From a virus: a stretch of DNA of 24,373 nucleotides. Where the stretch lies: positions 1 through 24,373 of the IMG/VR virus record IMGVR_UViG_3300002835_001051. The stretch is one strand, 5' to 3'. The position numbers and the translations under genes are program-made. Positions 1 through 6,366 of the stretch are shown here, one piece after another (within the stretch, counting starts at the first letter, position 1; the number at the start of each line of letters is the position of its first letter). The notes below the pieces were generated by a model. That model ran no database searches and was not told the origin of the DNA. It saw only the letters and a list, made by a program, of their open reading frames with translations.

Positions 1-155
1 AGATACTCGACTGCTACAACTATGTTGAACAGAGCCTCATCCGTAAAGTCATACTCGTTATTGAAATCGAGAATCTTGTTCTCTACGCCTTTGTTGTATT
101 GGTTGAGGAAATCAACAATCTCTGAATCGGTCAATCCTTCAATAGATTTTTTCAC
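1..155 (-). CDS. Hypothetical protein, C-terminus cut by window edge
   Basis: Not recognised. An open frame runs from a GTG codon at 155 to the window edge, giving at least 51 residues (VKKSIEGLTDSEIVDFLNQY and on). The sequence is acidic and probably helical. The start is chosen because an ATG just upstream is followed at once by a stop. An AAAGAG-like ribosome site lies 9-10 bases upstream. It is the first gene downstream of the boundary element at 210-234. Confidence 0.6.
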   Translation of the reverse strand, partial: MKKSIEGLTDSEIVDFLNQYNKGVENKILDFNNEYDFTDEALFNIVVAVEY

Positions 156-182
156 AGCATAACTCTTTCTCTAGTTGTATTT

Positions 183-188
183 ATTGTA
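183..188 (-). promoter_or_regulatory. Possible -10 (TACAAT) for the left-edge gene
   Basis: TACAAT on the minus strand, 28 bases before the GTG start. No good -35 is visible at 16-18 bp, so this is weak. Confidence 0.3.
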
Positions 189-209
189 GCAGAAATAATT
201 ACATAAGAT

Positions 210-234
210 GGGGGTGAAATAATGGCCGCCCCCC
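210..234 (+). repeat. Boundary element A1
   Basis: GGGGTGAAATAATGG followed by CCGCCCCCC. It directly abuts the box at 237. It also contains one of the few GGCC sites of the left block. Confidence 0.7.
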
Positions 235-236
235 GT

Positions 237-260
237 AATGTCGGTGGTTTGTGCTACCAG
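237..260 (+). promoter_or_regulatory. Box-B promoter-like site a
   Basis: AATGTCGGTGGT, then TG at positions 16-17 and TACCAG at 19-24. It points right, into the 3' end of the gene ending at 280. Confidence 0.5.
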
Positions 261-267
261 TTTTTGT

Positions 268-291
268 AATGTCGGTGGTCTATGGTAAGTG
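268..291 (+). promoter_or_regulatory. Box-B promoter-like site b
   Basis: Second copy of the 14-base word GTAATGTCGGTGGT, 31 bp after the first. The -10-like TAAGTG follows a TG and lies inside the last codons of the leftward gene. Confidence 0.5.
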
Positions 292-612
292 AACTTCCAG
301 CCCAGCCATCCGAACGATTCGACTTCGCTCGTAGCCAGTTAGGTTGCTAGCCAGTAGATAGTTCTCTATCGCTTTACGAGGCAGACTCCGAAGGATACGC
401 CCAACCAGTCTCCCTGTTGTTTGAGAGATTACTCCGGGGGTTAGATAGATAATCTCCGAGTTGAGTGTGTCATACATCAGGATTTGTGTTTCCCAATGGC
501 GAATAGCATAGAACCCATTTTCGATAGTGGCAACAATAGTTCCGTTGTAGTTTTCGAATGGTCTAAGTGCCAAGATTTCTTTTTCTATTTTGTGATTAGG
601 AATTTTAGTCAT
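280..612 (-). CDS. Hypothetical protein (110 aa)
   Basis: Not recognised. Start taken at the ATG at 612 (MTKIPNHKIEKEILALRPFE), which overlaps the last codons of the upstream zinc-ribbon gene and has a GGGG-containing ribosome site. The longer frame back to 723 would run through that gene. The middle looks like beta strands (GTIVATIENGFYAIRHWETQ). The tail is basic (GRILRSLPRKAIENY). It is the last gene of the operon that starts at 1710. Confidence 0.75.
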   Translation of the reverse strand: MTKIPNHKIEKEILALRPFENYNGTIVATIENGFYAIRHWETQILMYDTLNSEIIYLTPGVISQTTGRLVGRILRSLPRKAIENYLLASNLTGYERSRIVRMAGLEVHLP

Positions 613-811
613 CGCCAAACCCCACGCTGTTATTCTTGCCACACTCGGCACATTCAACATCAACATCGCCAGAGCGACCTCCGACCATAACTTCAGTTTC
701 GTTTTCGACTTCACACTCGCCACACTCGAACCAAACAGTTATCTCTCGCTCATCATCCCAGGGCGTTGCTGTTCTCCAGCCATCGTATCCTCCACCAATG
801 TCATAACTCAT
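605..811 (-). CDS. Small zinc-ribbon protein (68 aa)
   Basis: Two CxxC pairs (FECGECEV near residue 29 and VECAECGK near residue 53) are spaced as in a zinc ribbon. The rest is acidic and glycine-rich. The start ATG overlaps the stop of the upstream gene as TAATG, with GGAGG just before it, so translation is probably coupled. Binding of nucleic acid or a protein partner is possible but not shown. Confidence 0.8.
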   Translation of the reverse strand: MSYDIGGGYDGWRTATPWDDEREITVWFECGECEVENETEVMVGGRSGDVDVECAECGKNNSVGFGDD

Positions 812-1710
812 TACTTACCTCCGTTTACTATTTCGTATTCTTCTCTGAACTCTGGATTATCGTATTGTGGATTCAACTTAGCCCACTCTCTCTGCTCACG
901 CTGAATTTTCACAATGTCTTTATTTGCTTTGTTTGAAATCTCGGCACGCACTACTTCTAAATCCTGCCCTGTTTTATTCGCAATCGCAACTAAAACTTTT
1001 TCGATTTCAACAATTGTCTCTGCTCTTTTTTCTAGTCTGTAATCTTTTTTAGAACTAGAAGAGGCAACCCAAACCATTTGGTCTTTAGCCCAGATGCGAG
1101 CAGTTCTCTCTGTCTTTAGTGTCTCTTTGTAAGACCCAGACCAAGATGCGACACGCAACTCCGAACCATCTGGATTTGAGATACCGACAGCAATTCTTTT
1201 TGCCTCACGCTCGGCTTTAGCAATCGCACGCTCTTCTCGAGCCTTCACTACTGAAGGGTCTTCAAGTTGGCACTTCCGTAAAAAGTATTCACTAGGAGCA
1301 TCGGGATAACAAACAGAGCAAGCCTTCTCTCCAGCAAGACCAGCAATCTCTAATCTGTCTTGTCCAGATAAATCAGTAAGCCAGATGTATTGAGTAGTTG
1401 GAAAACAAGTTCCACAATTCATCGAGGCGTGGATGTGTCCGTTTGAATTTTTGACTAGGAAGGCACGAGACCAGCCTGTGTATTTTTTATTTAGTATCTG
1501 AACGCTAGCGAACACAATCGAGTATCGCTCTAGCAACTCTTCAAGTTTAGCCTCTGCCTTAGCCTTATTGCTCGCGTAGTATTCACGCTCGGCATAGCCT
1601 TCGATTCGGCTACGAAGATTTGTAATGTCGAATTTCAATCCATCTTGCTCGTAATAGAATTCGGCAAGTTTAGTGTCAATCTCGACAGGGGTTTTCAAAT
1701 CATCAAACAT
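811..1710 (-). CDS. Conserved phage protein with Cys/His metal-site motif (299 aa)
   Basis: This resembles a conserved hypothetical of actinobacterial phages; I know no function. A likely zinc site is formed by HIHASMNCGTCFPTT around residues 92-106 and EKACSVCYPDAP around residues 128-139. Both flanks are highly charged and probably coiled (AKAEAKLEELLERYS; KAREERAIAKAEREAKRIA). First gene of a three-gene operon with its own TTGCTA/TATACT promoter and a GAAGGAG ribosome site. A structural or nucleic-acid-binding role would fit but is a guess. Confidence 0.8.
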   Translation of the reverse strand: MFDDLKTPVEIDTKLAEFYYEQDGLKFDITNLRSRIEGYAEREYYASNKAKAEAKLEELLERYSIVFASVQILNKKYTGWSRAFLVKNSNGHIHASMNCGTCFPTTQYIWLTDLSGQDRLEIAGLAGEKACSVCYPDAPSEYFLRKCQLEDPSVVKAREERAIAKAEREAKRIAVGISNPDGSELRVASWSGSYKETLKTERTARIWAKDQMVWVASSSSKKDYRLEKRAETIVEIEKVLVAIANKTGQDLEVVRAEISNKANKDIVKIQREQREWAKLNPQYDNPEFREEYEIVNGGK

Positions 1711-1728
1711 AACTTCTCCTTCAGTTCC

Positions 1729-1756
1729 AGTATAACAGACAAATACTAAATAGCAA
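1729..1756 (-). promoter_or_regulatory. Promoter for 811-1710 operon
   Basis: TTGCTA (1751-1756), 16-bp spacer, TATACT (1729-1734), with the extended -10 TG. Confidence 0.7.
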
Positions 1757-1760
1757 GTAT

Positions 1761-2195
1761 CTATCTAAAGTTTTTTATACAGACTGGACCGATACCCTGC
1801 TCGACACTCTTAGGGTCTGTCAGGAAAACTCCACAAACACAACAAAGACCAGTAGAAGTTCCAAACGCTTTAGCCTCTTCCAAAGTCATTCGCTCACTTT
1901 CCTTTAGGCGATAGATTGCCCCAGCCTCATACTCCCAGCCTCCAGTAAAGACCAGTTTCTTAGCGTAAAGTCTGTTGGCATAACTCTTACTTGGTTGGAC
2001 TCGGTAGATGTTGCCATCTTCAGTTTGGTAAATTCCAATCTTGTTTACAATGCTTGTCGGTGCTTTTAGTAAATTGCTGATTAGGTCGCTCGCCTCTTTA
2101 CTTGACAGACTTGCTACATCGACAGCCTTATCCCAGATACGCTCTGTCAATAGACTCTCAATGAATCCGATTTGTCTCTCGCTTGCTTTATTCAT
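1761..2195 (-). CDS. DUF6011-type protein (144 aa)
   Basis: The C-terminus (GLCCVCGVFLTDPKSVEQG, then IGPVC) has the CxxC...GIGPxC signature of DUF6011, a small metal-binding domain common in phage and actinobacterial proteins of unknown role. The N-terminal part (ASERQIGFIESLLTER, then SSKEASDLISNLL) is a helical module also present in the gene at 7352-7720. Start chosen at 2195, where AAGGAG precedes it; the frame is open back to 2237 but crosses the promoter. Single-gene transcript: promoter at 2217-2244. Confidence 0.85.
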   Translation of the reverse strand: MNKASERQIGFIESLLTERIWDKAVDVASLSSKEASDLISNLLKAPTSIVNKIGIYQTEDGNIYRVQPSKSYANRLYAKKLVFTGGWEYEAGAIYRLKESERMTLEEAKAFGTSTGLCCVCGVFLTDPKSVEQGIGPVCIKNFR

Positions 2196-2216
2196 TTTAC
2201 CATCTCCTTCAGTTCC

Positions 2217-2244
2217 AGTATAACAGATACCGAGCAAATGTCAA
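2217..2244 (-). promoter_or_regulatory. Promoter for the DUF6011 gene
   Basis: Perfect TTGACA (2239-2244), 16 bp, TATACT (2217-2222). Confidence 0.8.
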
Positions 2245-2268
2245 TACCATTTCCGTATGTCGCAAATT

Positions 2269-2294
2269 ACAGGGGGTATGACCTTTTTCACCCG
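2269..2294 (-). repeat. Boundary element A2
   Basis: ACAGGGGGTATGACC then TTTTTCACCCG on the plus strand. Lies between terminator 2319-2336 and promoter 2217-2244. Confidence 0.65.
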
Positions 2295-2318
2295 AACTTT
2301 CCCGAATAATAAAAAAAA

Positions 2319-2336
2319 GCCAGCCCGAAGGCTGAC
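2319..2336 (-). terminator. Rho-independent terminator
   Basis: GTCAGCC-TTCG-GGCTGGC hairpin followed by eight T on the minus strand. Ends the seven-gene operon 2361-3797. Confidence 0.85.
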
Positions 2337-2360
2337 TTTCTTGGGTGGTTTATCTAAGAC

Positions 2361-2603
2361 CTAAGCCTTATTCAACTCATCGAGTCTGGCGTTCAAAGCC
2401 TCAAAGACTTCGTTCAAGCCTTGGATGTTTTGGTTAGCCAGTTCAACAGCCCTAGAGTTTGTAGCAATTAGTTCGGCATTGGATTCAATAATGCCTAGCA
2501 ACTGTTGGAGTGCCTTGGTTGTTTCGACAATAGCCAAGGTTGCTTGGATAGAACCTAGAGACTGAATCTCATCTATAAAAGGTTGATACATTTTTGTTCC
2601 CAT
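2361..2603 (-). CDS. Small coiled-coil protein (80 aa)
   Basis: Not recognised. Start MGTKMYQPFIDEIQSLG at 2603 is preceded by AGGAAAC; the longer frame would overlap the upstream membrane gene. The whole protein after residue 10 reads as one long amphipathic helix (IVETTKALQQLLGIIES, AELIATNSRAVELANQ), so a coiled coil is likely. Last gene of the ClgR operon, right after two membrane proteins, so a role at the membrane with them is possible. Confidence 0.8.
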   Translation of the reverse strand: MGTKMYQPFIDEIQSLGSIQATLAIVETTKALQQLLGIIESNAELIATNSRAVELANQNIQGLNEVFEALNARLDELNKA

Positions 2604-2610
2604 TTGTTTC

Positions 2611-2781
2611 CTACTTTCTTTCTTTGAATAAATCGGCAATTGCCAATACGACAGCACCGAAGATTAGTATCAGTCCTAAAAATGAACCGATAGCCCACGA
2701 AACAGCAGAGTCATTCTGTTCCATAAAGAACCAGCCCATTCCTACTGAATAAGCACCAAGCCCCATTAGAAAATACTTCAT
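2611..2781 (-). CDS. Small membrane protein (56 aa)
   Basis: Start MKYFLMGLGAYSVGMGWFF at 2781 with GGAAAGAG upstream, overlapping the previous stop as ATGA. Two hydrophobic segments (residues about 3-17 and 28-48) are separated by a short polar loop (MEQNDSA) and followed by a basic tail (LFKERK). This is a holin-like layout, but the neighbouring genes do not include an endolysin, so holin is only one option. Confidence 0.8.
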   Translation of the reverse strand: MKYFLMGLGAYSVGMGWFFMEQNDSAVSWAIGSFLGLILIFGAVVLAIADLFKERK

Positions 2782-2987
2782 CGTCTCTTTCCGTTCAATA
2801 GGGGGATGATGGCGAACATAATTGTTGCTAGCAATCCTAGCCACAATCCGTCATTCCAAACTCGATTGACACTTGACATCGGTAAAGCAAATACCATTCC
2901 AAGAATGGCACTAAACAGAACCCAGACCATAGCGACCACAGGAATTATTATGATTCCAACTAACGCTCTTCTAAACACATACTTCAT
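2778..2987 (-). CDS. Small membrane protein (69 aa)
   Basis: Basic N-terminus (MKYVFRRAL), a long hydrophobic segment at about residues 9-36, a short polar loop (SSVNRVWNDG), a second segment at about 48-64, and a basic C-terminus (NGKRR). Its AAGGGAAG ribosome site lies 5 bases from the ATG. It is coupled by ATGA to the next membrane gene, and the two may form one complex. Confidence 0.8.
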   Translation of the reverse strand: MKYVFRRALVGIIIIPVVAMVWVLFSAILGMVFALPMSSVNRVWNDGLWLGLLATIMFAIIPLLNGKRR

Positions 2988-3013
2988 TTATACTTCCCTT
3001 CAATCCCAGAGTA

Positions 3014-3298
3014 TCAAACTAAAATCGGTTTGTCAATTACCATCTCTTCGAGTGTCAAGTCTTCACTTTCCCAAACGCCCATTCGATAACCAGTTTCGAT
3101 TACGATTTGGTGGATAGGAACATCTAGACCTTTAGCCAGAGATTTCATTACTGCCGAAGACGCGTCTTTATGACCACGCTCTACTTCGGAAATGTATCCC
3201 AGAGCAACATTGGCTTTCTTACTCAACGCTCTAAGCGTTAGGTGTCTTTCCGTTCGCAACTCTCTTACTACATCTCCAAACGCTACTTTGAATTCCAT
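3014..3298 (-). CDS. ClgR-like XRE-family transcription regulator (94 aa)
   Basis: A helix-turn-helix domain fills residues 9-65: RELRTERHLTLRALSKKA, then VALGYISEVERGHKDASS, then SLAKGLDVPIHQIV. The segment LGYISEVERGxKxASS is characteristic of ClgR, the actinobacterial activator of Clp protease and stress genes; cellular versions read SLGYLSEVERGQKEASSEL. The tail (VWESEDLTLEEMVIDKPILV) is unlike what I remember of cellular ClgR. It is the third gene of an operon with small membrane proteins downstream. It may imitate or compete with host ClgR, or regulate phage operons. Confidence 0.85.
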   Translation of the reverse strand: MEFKVAFGDVVRELRTERHLTLRALSKKANVALGYISEVERGHKDASSAVMKSLAKGLDVPIHQIVIETGYRMGVWESEDLTLEEMVIDKPILV

Positions 3299-3331
3299 AA
3301 CTTTCCTTGTCTTTCGTCTTTGTGTTTTTTG

Positions 3332-3517
3332 TTAGGCGACTAAGTAGTCGTCAATGTCTTCCTCTTCTATGAATTTCCAGCCTTCAAGTTTTCTGCCTGT
3401 GTATTCTGGAAACACATTTTCAAGTTTGTTCTCTGCGTGCCTCTTTGAGTTAGCAACAATCTCTACAACCCTTACTGGCTCTAACCCATAGATTTCGTAT
3501 CGGTAAACACTAGCCAT
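3332..3517 (-). CDS. Hypothetical protein (61 aa)
   Basis: Not recognised. Small acidic alpha/beta protein (MASVYRYEIYGLEPVRVV, then FPEYTGRKLEGWKFIEEEDI). Two consecutive ATG codons are possible (3520 and 3517). The second has better spacing from GGGGAAG. Overlaps the end of the upstream gene. Confidence 0.75.
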   Translation of the reverse strand: MASVYRYEIYGLEPVRVVEIVANSKRHAENKLENVFPEYTGRKLEGWKFIEEEDIDDYLVA

Positions 3518-3797
3518 CATCTTCCCCTTCGTCTCCGTAGTTCACGAACAGGTTGAGGTGGAAGTTCTCCACTATCTTTCCAGCCGGGGCAGAGTCTCTT
3601 CCTTGATAGGTCGCCCCATCAGGTAAAGATACATCGGTGTTTGCCTCTCCATCTGAACATAAGTAAACAGCAAGCACGCACGCTTGTAGCATTTCTTTTG
3701 GAACAGGAGGATAGACATTGCTAGTCAAGTGAAGTCTTATCTTGTCTTCAAATGATAAATCGGAATCGAGGATTCCTAATAGATTTTGTAATCCCAT
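3510..3797 (-). CDS. Hypothetical phage protein (95 aa)
   Basis: First gene of the operon that carries the ClgR-like regulator. The core (KIRLHLTSNVYPPVPKEMLQ, then VSLPDGATYQGRDSAPA, then IVENFHLNLFV) resembles small conserved proteins of actinobacterial phages whose function I do not know. A signature is the pair PPVPxEM and LPxGxxYxGxxxAPA. AAAGGAC ribosome site. Confidence 0.75.
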   Translation of the reverse strand: MGLQNLLGILDSDLSFEDKIRLHLTSNVYPPVPKEMLQACVLAVYLCSDGEANTDVSLPDGATYQGRDSAPAGKIVENFHLNLFVNYGDEGEDDG

Positions 3798-3835
3798 TTC
3801 GTAATTGTCCTTTCGTCTTACACTCTTACACTATT

Positions 3836-3864
3836 AGTATAACAGATGTTGCCAGTCTAGTCAA
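3836..3864 (-). promoter_or_regulatory. Promoter for the ClgR operon
   Basis: TTGACT (3859-3864), 17 bp, TATACT (3836-3841). The -35 overlaps the stop codon of the gene at 3857. Confidence 0.75.
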
Positions 3865-4066
3865 TCTTGTTTATAGAATCTTCACCAATAGATACGACTA
3901 CCTTCGGACCGAGGTAAGTAGGACTGGAGGCGAGTTCGGCATAATGCCCAACTACTTCAATCAGACTCTCTCGAACGAACTCCATTGTTTGAGCCTCGTC
4001 ATTAGTTATCGAAGACTTGTCTACCTCGAAGTCTAGTGATACACGGACTTTCATTGTTTCTGCCAT
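3857..4066 (-). CDS. Hypothetical protein (69 aa)
   Basis: Not recognised. Reads as beta-alpha-beta (MKVRVSLDFEVDK, QTMEFVRESLIEVVGHYAEL, GPKVVVSIGEDSINK). GCAGG ribosome site 8 bases before the ATG. It has its own promoter at 4132-4160 and a leader of about 60 bases with two small hairpins (GGTG-CTAAT-CACC and TACAC-CGAAAAA-GTGTA). Confidence 0.75.
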   Translation of the reverse strand: MAETMKVRVSLDFEVDKSSITNDEAQTMEFVRESLIEVVGHYAELASSPTYLGPKVVVSIGEDSINKID

Positions 4067-4131
4067 TTGTTATACCTGCTTTCTTTATTATTTTACACTT
4101 TTTCGGTGTAGGTGATTAGCACCATAAATCT

Positions 4132-4160
4132 AGGTTAGCACTTATAGAATCTTATGTCAA
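4132..4160 (-). promoter_or_regulatory. Promoter for 3857-4066
   Basis: TTGACA (4155-4160), 17 bp, TAACCT (4132-4137). Only 3 bp separate the -35 from element A3. Confidence 0.7.
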
Positions 4161-4163
4161 ATA

Positions 4164-4188
4164 ACAGGGGTATCTTCTTTTTCACCCC
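4164..4188 (-). repeat. Boundary element A3
   Basis: ACAGGGGTATCTTC then TTTTTCACCCC on the plus strand. AGGGGT and ACCCCT form exact 6-bp inverted arms around a 12-bp centre. Confidence 0.7.
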
Positions 4189-4210
4189 TAAAAATCAAAA
4201 TACGAAAAAA

Positions 4211-4233
4211 GCCAGGCACTTTGAGTGCCCGGC
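4211..4233 (-). terminator. Rho-independent terminator after the lipoprotein gene
   Basis: GCCGGGCACT-CAA-AGTGCCTGGC followed by TTTTTT on the minus strand. Confidence 0.85.
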
Positions 4234-4253
4234 TCTTTACTTTCGTTTGAGTG

Positions 4254-4820
4254 CTATGGAGTTTCAAGCACCCGAACATAAACTATTCGGTTGTCTCCGA
4301 ATTCCGTAATGTGTTGGATGTGTGTGCCACCGAATCCTCGATTGGCATTTACTATCTTGCCCTTGCCGATGTAGATGGCAGAGTGGTAGAACGACTTGTA
4401 GCCCCTGTATCCAAAGATTACGATGTCGCCTACCTTCCTATCCTTTTGAGCGACTCTACGACCAGCGTAGGACTGTTCTGTGGCTGAATGGGGAAGTTCC
4501 TTGCCCATCTGACCATAAGCCCACATCACCATCCCAGAGCAATCCCATCCGTAAGGAGTAGAGCCAGAGAATACATAGCGAGTTTTGCCAACTCGGTTCA
4601 GCAACTTTTTTACTGCTTGAGTTATTTTTTTCTTATTACTTTTCAGTTTGTCTTGTCTTTGTAATTCCTTGACAGAAAATACTTTCAGCGTTTGAGGTTC
4701 CAAACTCTCAACTGTTTTATTACTACTACTACTACTGATTTCTGACGGAACTGCTACCGAAGAAGATGATACGCATCCTCCAAGAATCACAGTAGTTATG
4801 ATTGCTATCAACCATTTCAT
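4254..4820 (-). CDS. Lipoprotein NlpC/P60-family cell-wall hydrolase (188 aa)
   Basis: N-terminal lipoprotein signal: MKW, hydrophobic stretch IAIITTVI, then lipobox LGGC with the lipidated Cys at 16. A serine-rich linker (residues 17-35) follows. The NlpC/P60 domain starts near residue 70 with the catalytic Cys94 in GWDCSGMVMW and His146 in FYHSAIYIGKG. The third polar residue seems to be an Asn (IVNANRG) rather than His. The family cleaves peptide stems of peptidoglycan. Its own promoter and 115-base leader set it apart from the lysin candidate at 20.7 kb. Being membrane-anchored and secreted, it might remodel the wall or exclude other phages; both are inference. Confidence 0.85.
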   Translation of the reverse strand: MKWLIAIITTVILGGCVSSSSVAVPSEISSSSSNKTVESLEPQTLKVFSVKELQRQDKLKSNKKKITQAVKKLLNRVGKTRYVFSGSTPYGWDCSGMVMWAYGQMGKELPHSATEQSYAGRRVAQKDRKVGDIVIFGYRGYKSFYHSAIYIGKGKIVNANRGFGGTHIQHITEFGDNRIVYVRVLETP

Positions 4821-4904
4821 TAGGCGACCTACCTTTCACATTCGTTTAGTTCTAGGGTCGTTGTTTGTTTTGGTTCTCCCAATACTTATTCAGTTGTCTT
4901 TACA

Positions 4905-4925
4905 GGATACCATCTATCCGTATCC
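4905..4925 (-). other. 5' leader hairpin of the lipoprotein transcript
   Basis: Exact 6-bp stem GGATAC / GTATCC around a 9-base loop, about 10 bases after the predicted -10. It may stabilise the 5' end. Confidence 0.5.
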
Positions 4926-4934
4926 ACACTAACA

Positions 4935-4964
4935 ATTGTATAGCCTCTGTGCCTCATTTGTCAA
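4935..4964 (-). promoter_or_regulatory. Promoter for the lipoprotein gene
   Basis: TTGACA (4959-4964), 18 bp, TACAAT (4935-4940); TATACA at 16 bp is an alternative. It overlaps the stop of the gene at 4954. Confidence 0.75.
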
Positions 4965-5205
4965 GCGTTTTGGTGTGTCCTAGCAGGTTTAGGGCGTGTT
5001 CGACATCAACTCTCTTGATTGAGGCAAGTGATTTGGAAAAGTCGATTTCTTTGCCATCTCTATCACATAAGAAGACCGAAGTTTCCTCTCTTCCAGTTAT
5101 GTTCTGACATAAGACAGCAACAAACTCACCAGTTTTCAGACCAAACACAAACCCAATCCTGTCGGGTTCAGCGTAAATCATCTTGACCAGTTCTGCTACA
5201 TACAT
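4954..5205 (-). CDS. Hypothetical protein (83 aa)
   Basis: Not recognised. Mostly beta (YAEPDRIGFVFGLKTGEFVA, ETSVFLCDRDGKEIDFS), ending in LASIKRVDVEHALNLLG. No Shine-Dalgarno precedes the ATG at 5205. A TTCACC-17-TAGACT promoter would begin the RNA at or near the start codon, so this could be a leaderless transcript. Confidence 0.75.
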   Translation of the reverse strand: MYVAELVKMIYAEPDRIGFVFGLKTGEFVAVLCQNITGREETSVFLCDRDGKEIDFSKSLASIKRVDVEHALNLLGHTKTLDK

Positions 5206-5212
5206 AGACCAG

Positions 5213-5236
5213 AGTCTACTAAATAATTATTGTGGG
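5213..5236 (-). promoter_or_regulatory. Possible leaderless promoter for 4954-5205
   Basis: TAGACT at 5213-5218. A TTCACC hexamer 17 bp upstream falls inside element A4. Weak -35. Confidence 0.35.
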
Positions 5237-5256
5237 GTGAAAAAACGCCGCCCCCT
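5234..5256 (+). repeat. Boundary element A4
   Basis: GGGGTGAAAAAACGCCG then CCCCCT. The same-strand box-B site follows 13 bp later. Confidence 0.7.
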
Positions 5257-5268
5257 ATGAAAAAGTCC

Positions 5269-5292
5269 AATGTCGGTGGTTCGTGATAAGAG
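5269..5292 (+). promoter_or_regulatory. Box-B promoter-like site c
   Basis: AATGTCGGTGGT, TG at 16-17, TAAGAG as -10. It points right into the terminator and 3' end of the nine-gene operon. Confidence 0.5.
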
Positions 5293-5293
5293 A

Positions 5294-5319
5294 AATGCCC
5301 AGACCAAAGTCTAGGCATT
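5294..5319. terminator. Bidirectional terminator candidate
   Basis: AATGCC.AGAC stem with a 4-base loop. The T run is better on the plus strand (TTTTTATTT) than on the minus strand (TTTCTCTT). Confidence 0.65.
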
Positions 5320-5333
5320 TTTATTTACCGAGT

Positions 5334-5552
5334 TCAGTAATCTACCGAAGGCAATTCACTCATTATTTTTCCGATTGCGTTTGTGATTGCGTTAGCCTCA
5401 TCTGTTTCAAGAGTATTGAAACTCCAATCTTGCGTTTCCTCGTTCCAAACATCTCCCGAATCAAAGTTGATTGAAACATCTGGCTCGGTAGACCAACTCT
5501 TAGTTTCGGTGTCATACATAACTACAAAGTGATACTGTTTCGCTTTACTCAT
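5334..5552 (-). CDS. Hypothetical protein (72 aa)
   Basis: Not recognised. Start MSKAKQYHFVVMYDTETKSW at 5552: GGAGG lies 6 bases upstream and the ATG overlaps the previous stop (ATGAGTAA). The first half is beta with aromatic residues (SWSTEPDVSINF), the end helical (EANAITNAIGKIMSEL). Last gene of a nine-gene operon. Confidence 0.75.
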   Translation of the reverse strand: MSKAKQYHFVVMYDTETKSWSTEPDVSINFDSGDVWNEETQDWSFNTLETDEANAITNAIGKIMSELPSVDY

Positions 5553-5775
5553 TGTTTTCCTCCACGAAAGTTCTGAACTCATCGGCAACATCTCTGCTGA
5601 ATGAATCGGCAACACTTGAATAGCGTTCCTGCGAATCAACAAACGCCTCCCATAGTTCAGTAGTAGCGTCTTCGATTTCTCCAGCAACATCTTCAAATTC
5701 GATTGTTTGCCAAATTAGTTCTTCATCTGGTTTGTAAGTTTCTTCTAGAAACTTGATTAGATTATCTCTAGTCAT
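5545..5775 (-). CDS. Acidic hypothetical protein (76 aa)
   Basis: Not recognised. Strongly acidic and helical (MTRDNLIKFLEETYKPDEEL, AGEIEDATTELWEAFVDSQE). Start overlaps the upstream stop as ATGACTAG. The acidic surface resembles that of DNA-mimic or inhibitor proteins, but nothing specific supports this. Confidence 0.75.
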   Translation of the reverse strand: MTRDNLIKFLEETYKPDEELIWQTIEFEDVAGEIEDATTELWEAFVDSQERYSSVADSFSRDVADEFRTFVEENNE

Positions 5776-5992
5776 TTTTTATCTCCTTTTCATTTTCATT
5801 TTCATTTTCAATTTCAACACAATCACGAAAACAATCTTCGCAATGAAATCCCTGCTCGACATAATTATCTGACTTGGAACATTCGTGCTTACTACAAGGG
5901 CAGACTTTTATGTGCTGTTCTATCCACGCTTGTCTCTGACCATCTTCGGCATTGTCTAGCCACTCTTGTTCAAGTTCTGTTGGCTTACTCAT
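5768..5992 (-). CDS. Cys-rich hypothetical protein (74 aa)
   Basis: Six Cys and several His (KVCPCSKHECSKS and FHCEDCFRDCVE, residues 31-60) suggest one or two zinc sites. The tail is a run of Glu-Asn dipeptides (ENENENEKE), encoded by an imperfect 6-bp repeat. Start at 5992 has GGAGAGG 9 bases upstream and overlaps the previous stop. Confidence 0.75.
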   Translation of the reverse strand: MSKPTELEQEWLDNAEDGQRQAWIEQHIKVCPCSKHECSKSDNYVEQGFHCEDCFRDCVEIENENENEKEIKND

Positions 5993-6263
5993 CTTCGACA
6001 ACCTCTCCATACTGGTTCACTACGGAAATCACTTCAAGTAAATCTTCTTCACGCCTACTGTTTGATAATTGAATTACAACATCGGCAGTATTGGATTTCA
6101 AATACTCAACGAACTCTTCAACAGTAAATTCTGGAGACTCATCGTTCATCTCTCGAATCTCTAAATACTGTTCGGCAGTTTGTCTCGTATCCCAAGTCAT
6201 AACTATCTGACCATTGACATACTGACCAATCAGGTCTACTACATTTTCAACTGACTTAGACAT
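5985..6263 (-). CDS. Acidic hypothetical protein (92 aa)
   Basis: Not recognised. MSKSVENVVDLIGQYVNGQI start with AAGGAG 7 bases upstream. Mixed alpha/beta, acidic (NDESPEFTVEEFVEYLKSN; SRREEDLLEVISVVNQYGEV). The ATG overlaps the stop of the 36-aa gene upstream. Confidence 0.75.
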   Translation of the reverse strand: MSKSVENVVDLIGQYVNGQIVMTWDTRQTAEQYLEIREMNDESPEFTVEEFVEYLKSNTADVVIQLSNSRREEDLLEVISVVNQYGEVVEDE

Positions 6264-6366
6264 TTACTACTCCTTCCCAAACTTCTTCGGCAACTACTGG
6301 GTCTATCGCATTACTCGAAACTAATTCCGAGAGAATGTTGAATAACGCTTTTTCAATTTCTGACAT
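6256..6366 (-). CDS. Microprotein (36 aa)
   Basis: MSEIEKALFNILSELVSSNA, then IDPVVAEEVWEGVVNV: an amphipathic helix pair. It is shorter than usual gene-finder limits but is supported by TAATG overlap with the upstream stop and by ATGTCTAA overlap with the next start, exactly as its neighbours are linked. Confidence 0.65.
   Translation of the reverse strand: MSEIEKALFNILSELVSSNAIDPVVAEEVWEGVVNV

Noticed and set aside
3014-3298. Lysogeny repressor for the HTH gene
   Set aside because: Its motif is ClgR-type, there is no integrase or divergent cro-like gene, and it lies inside an early operon.
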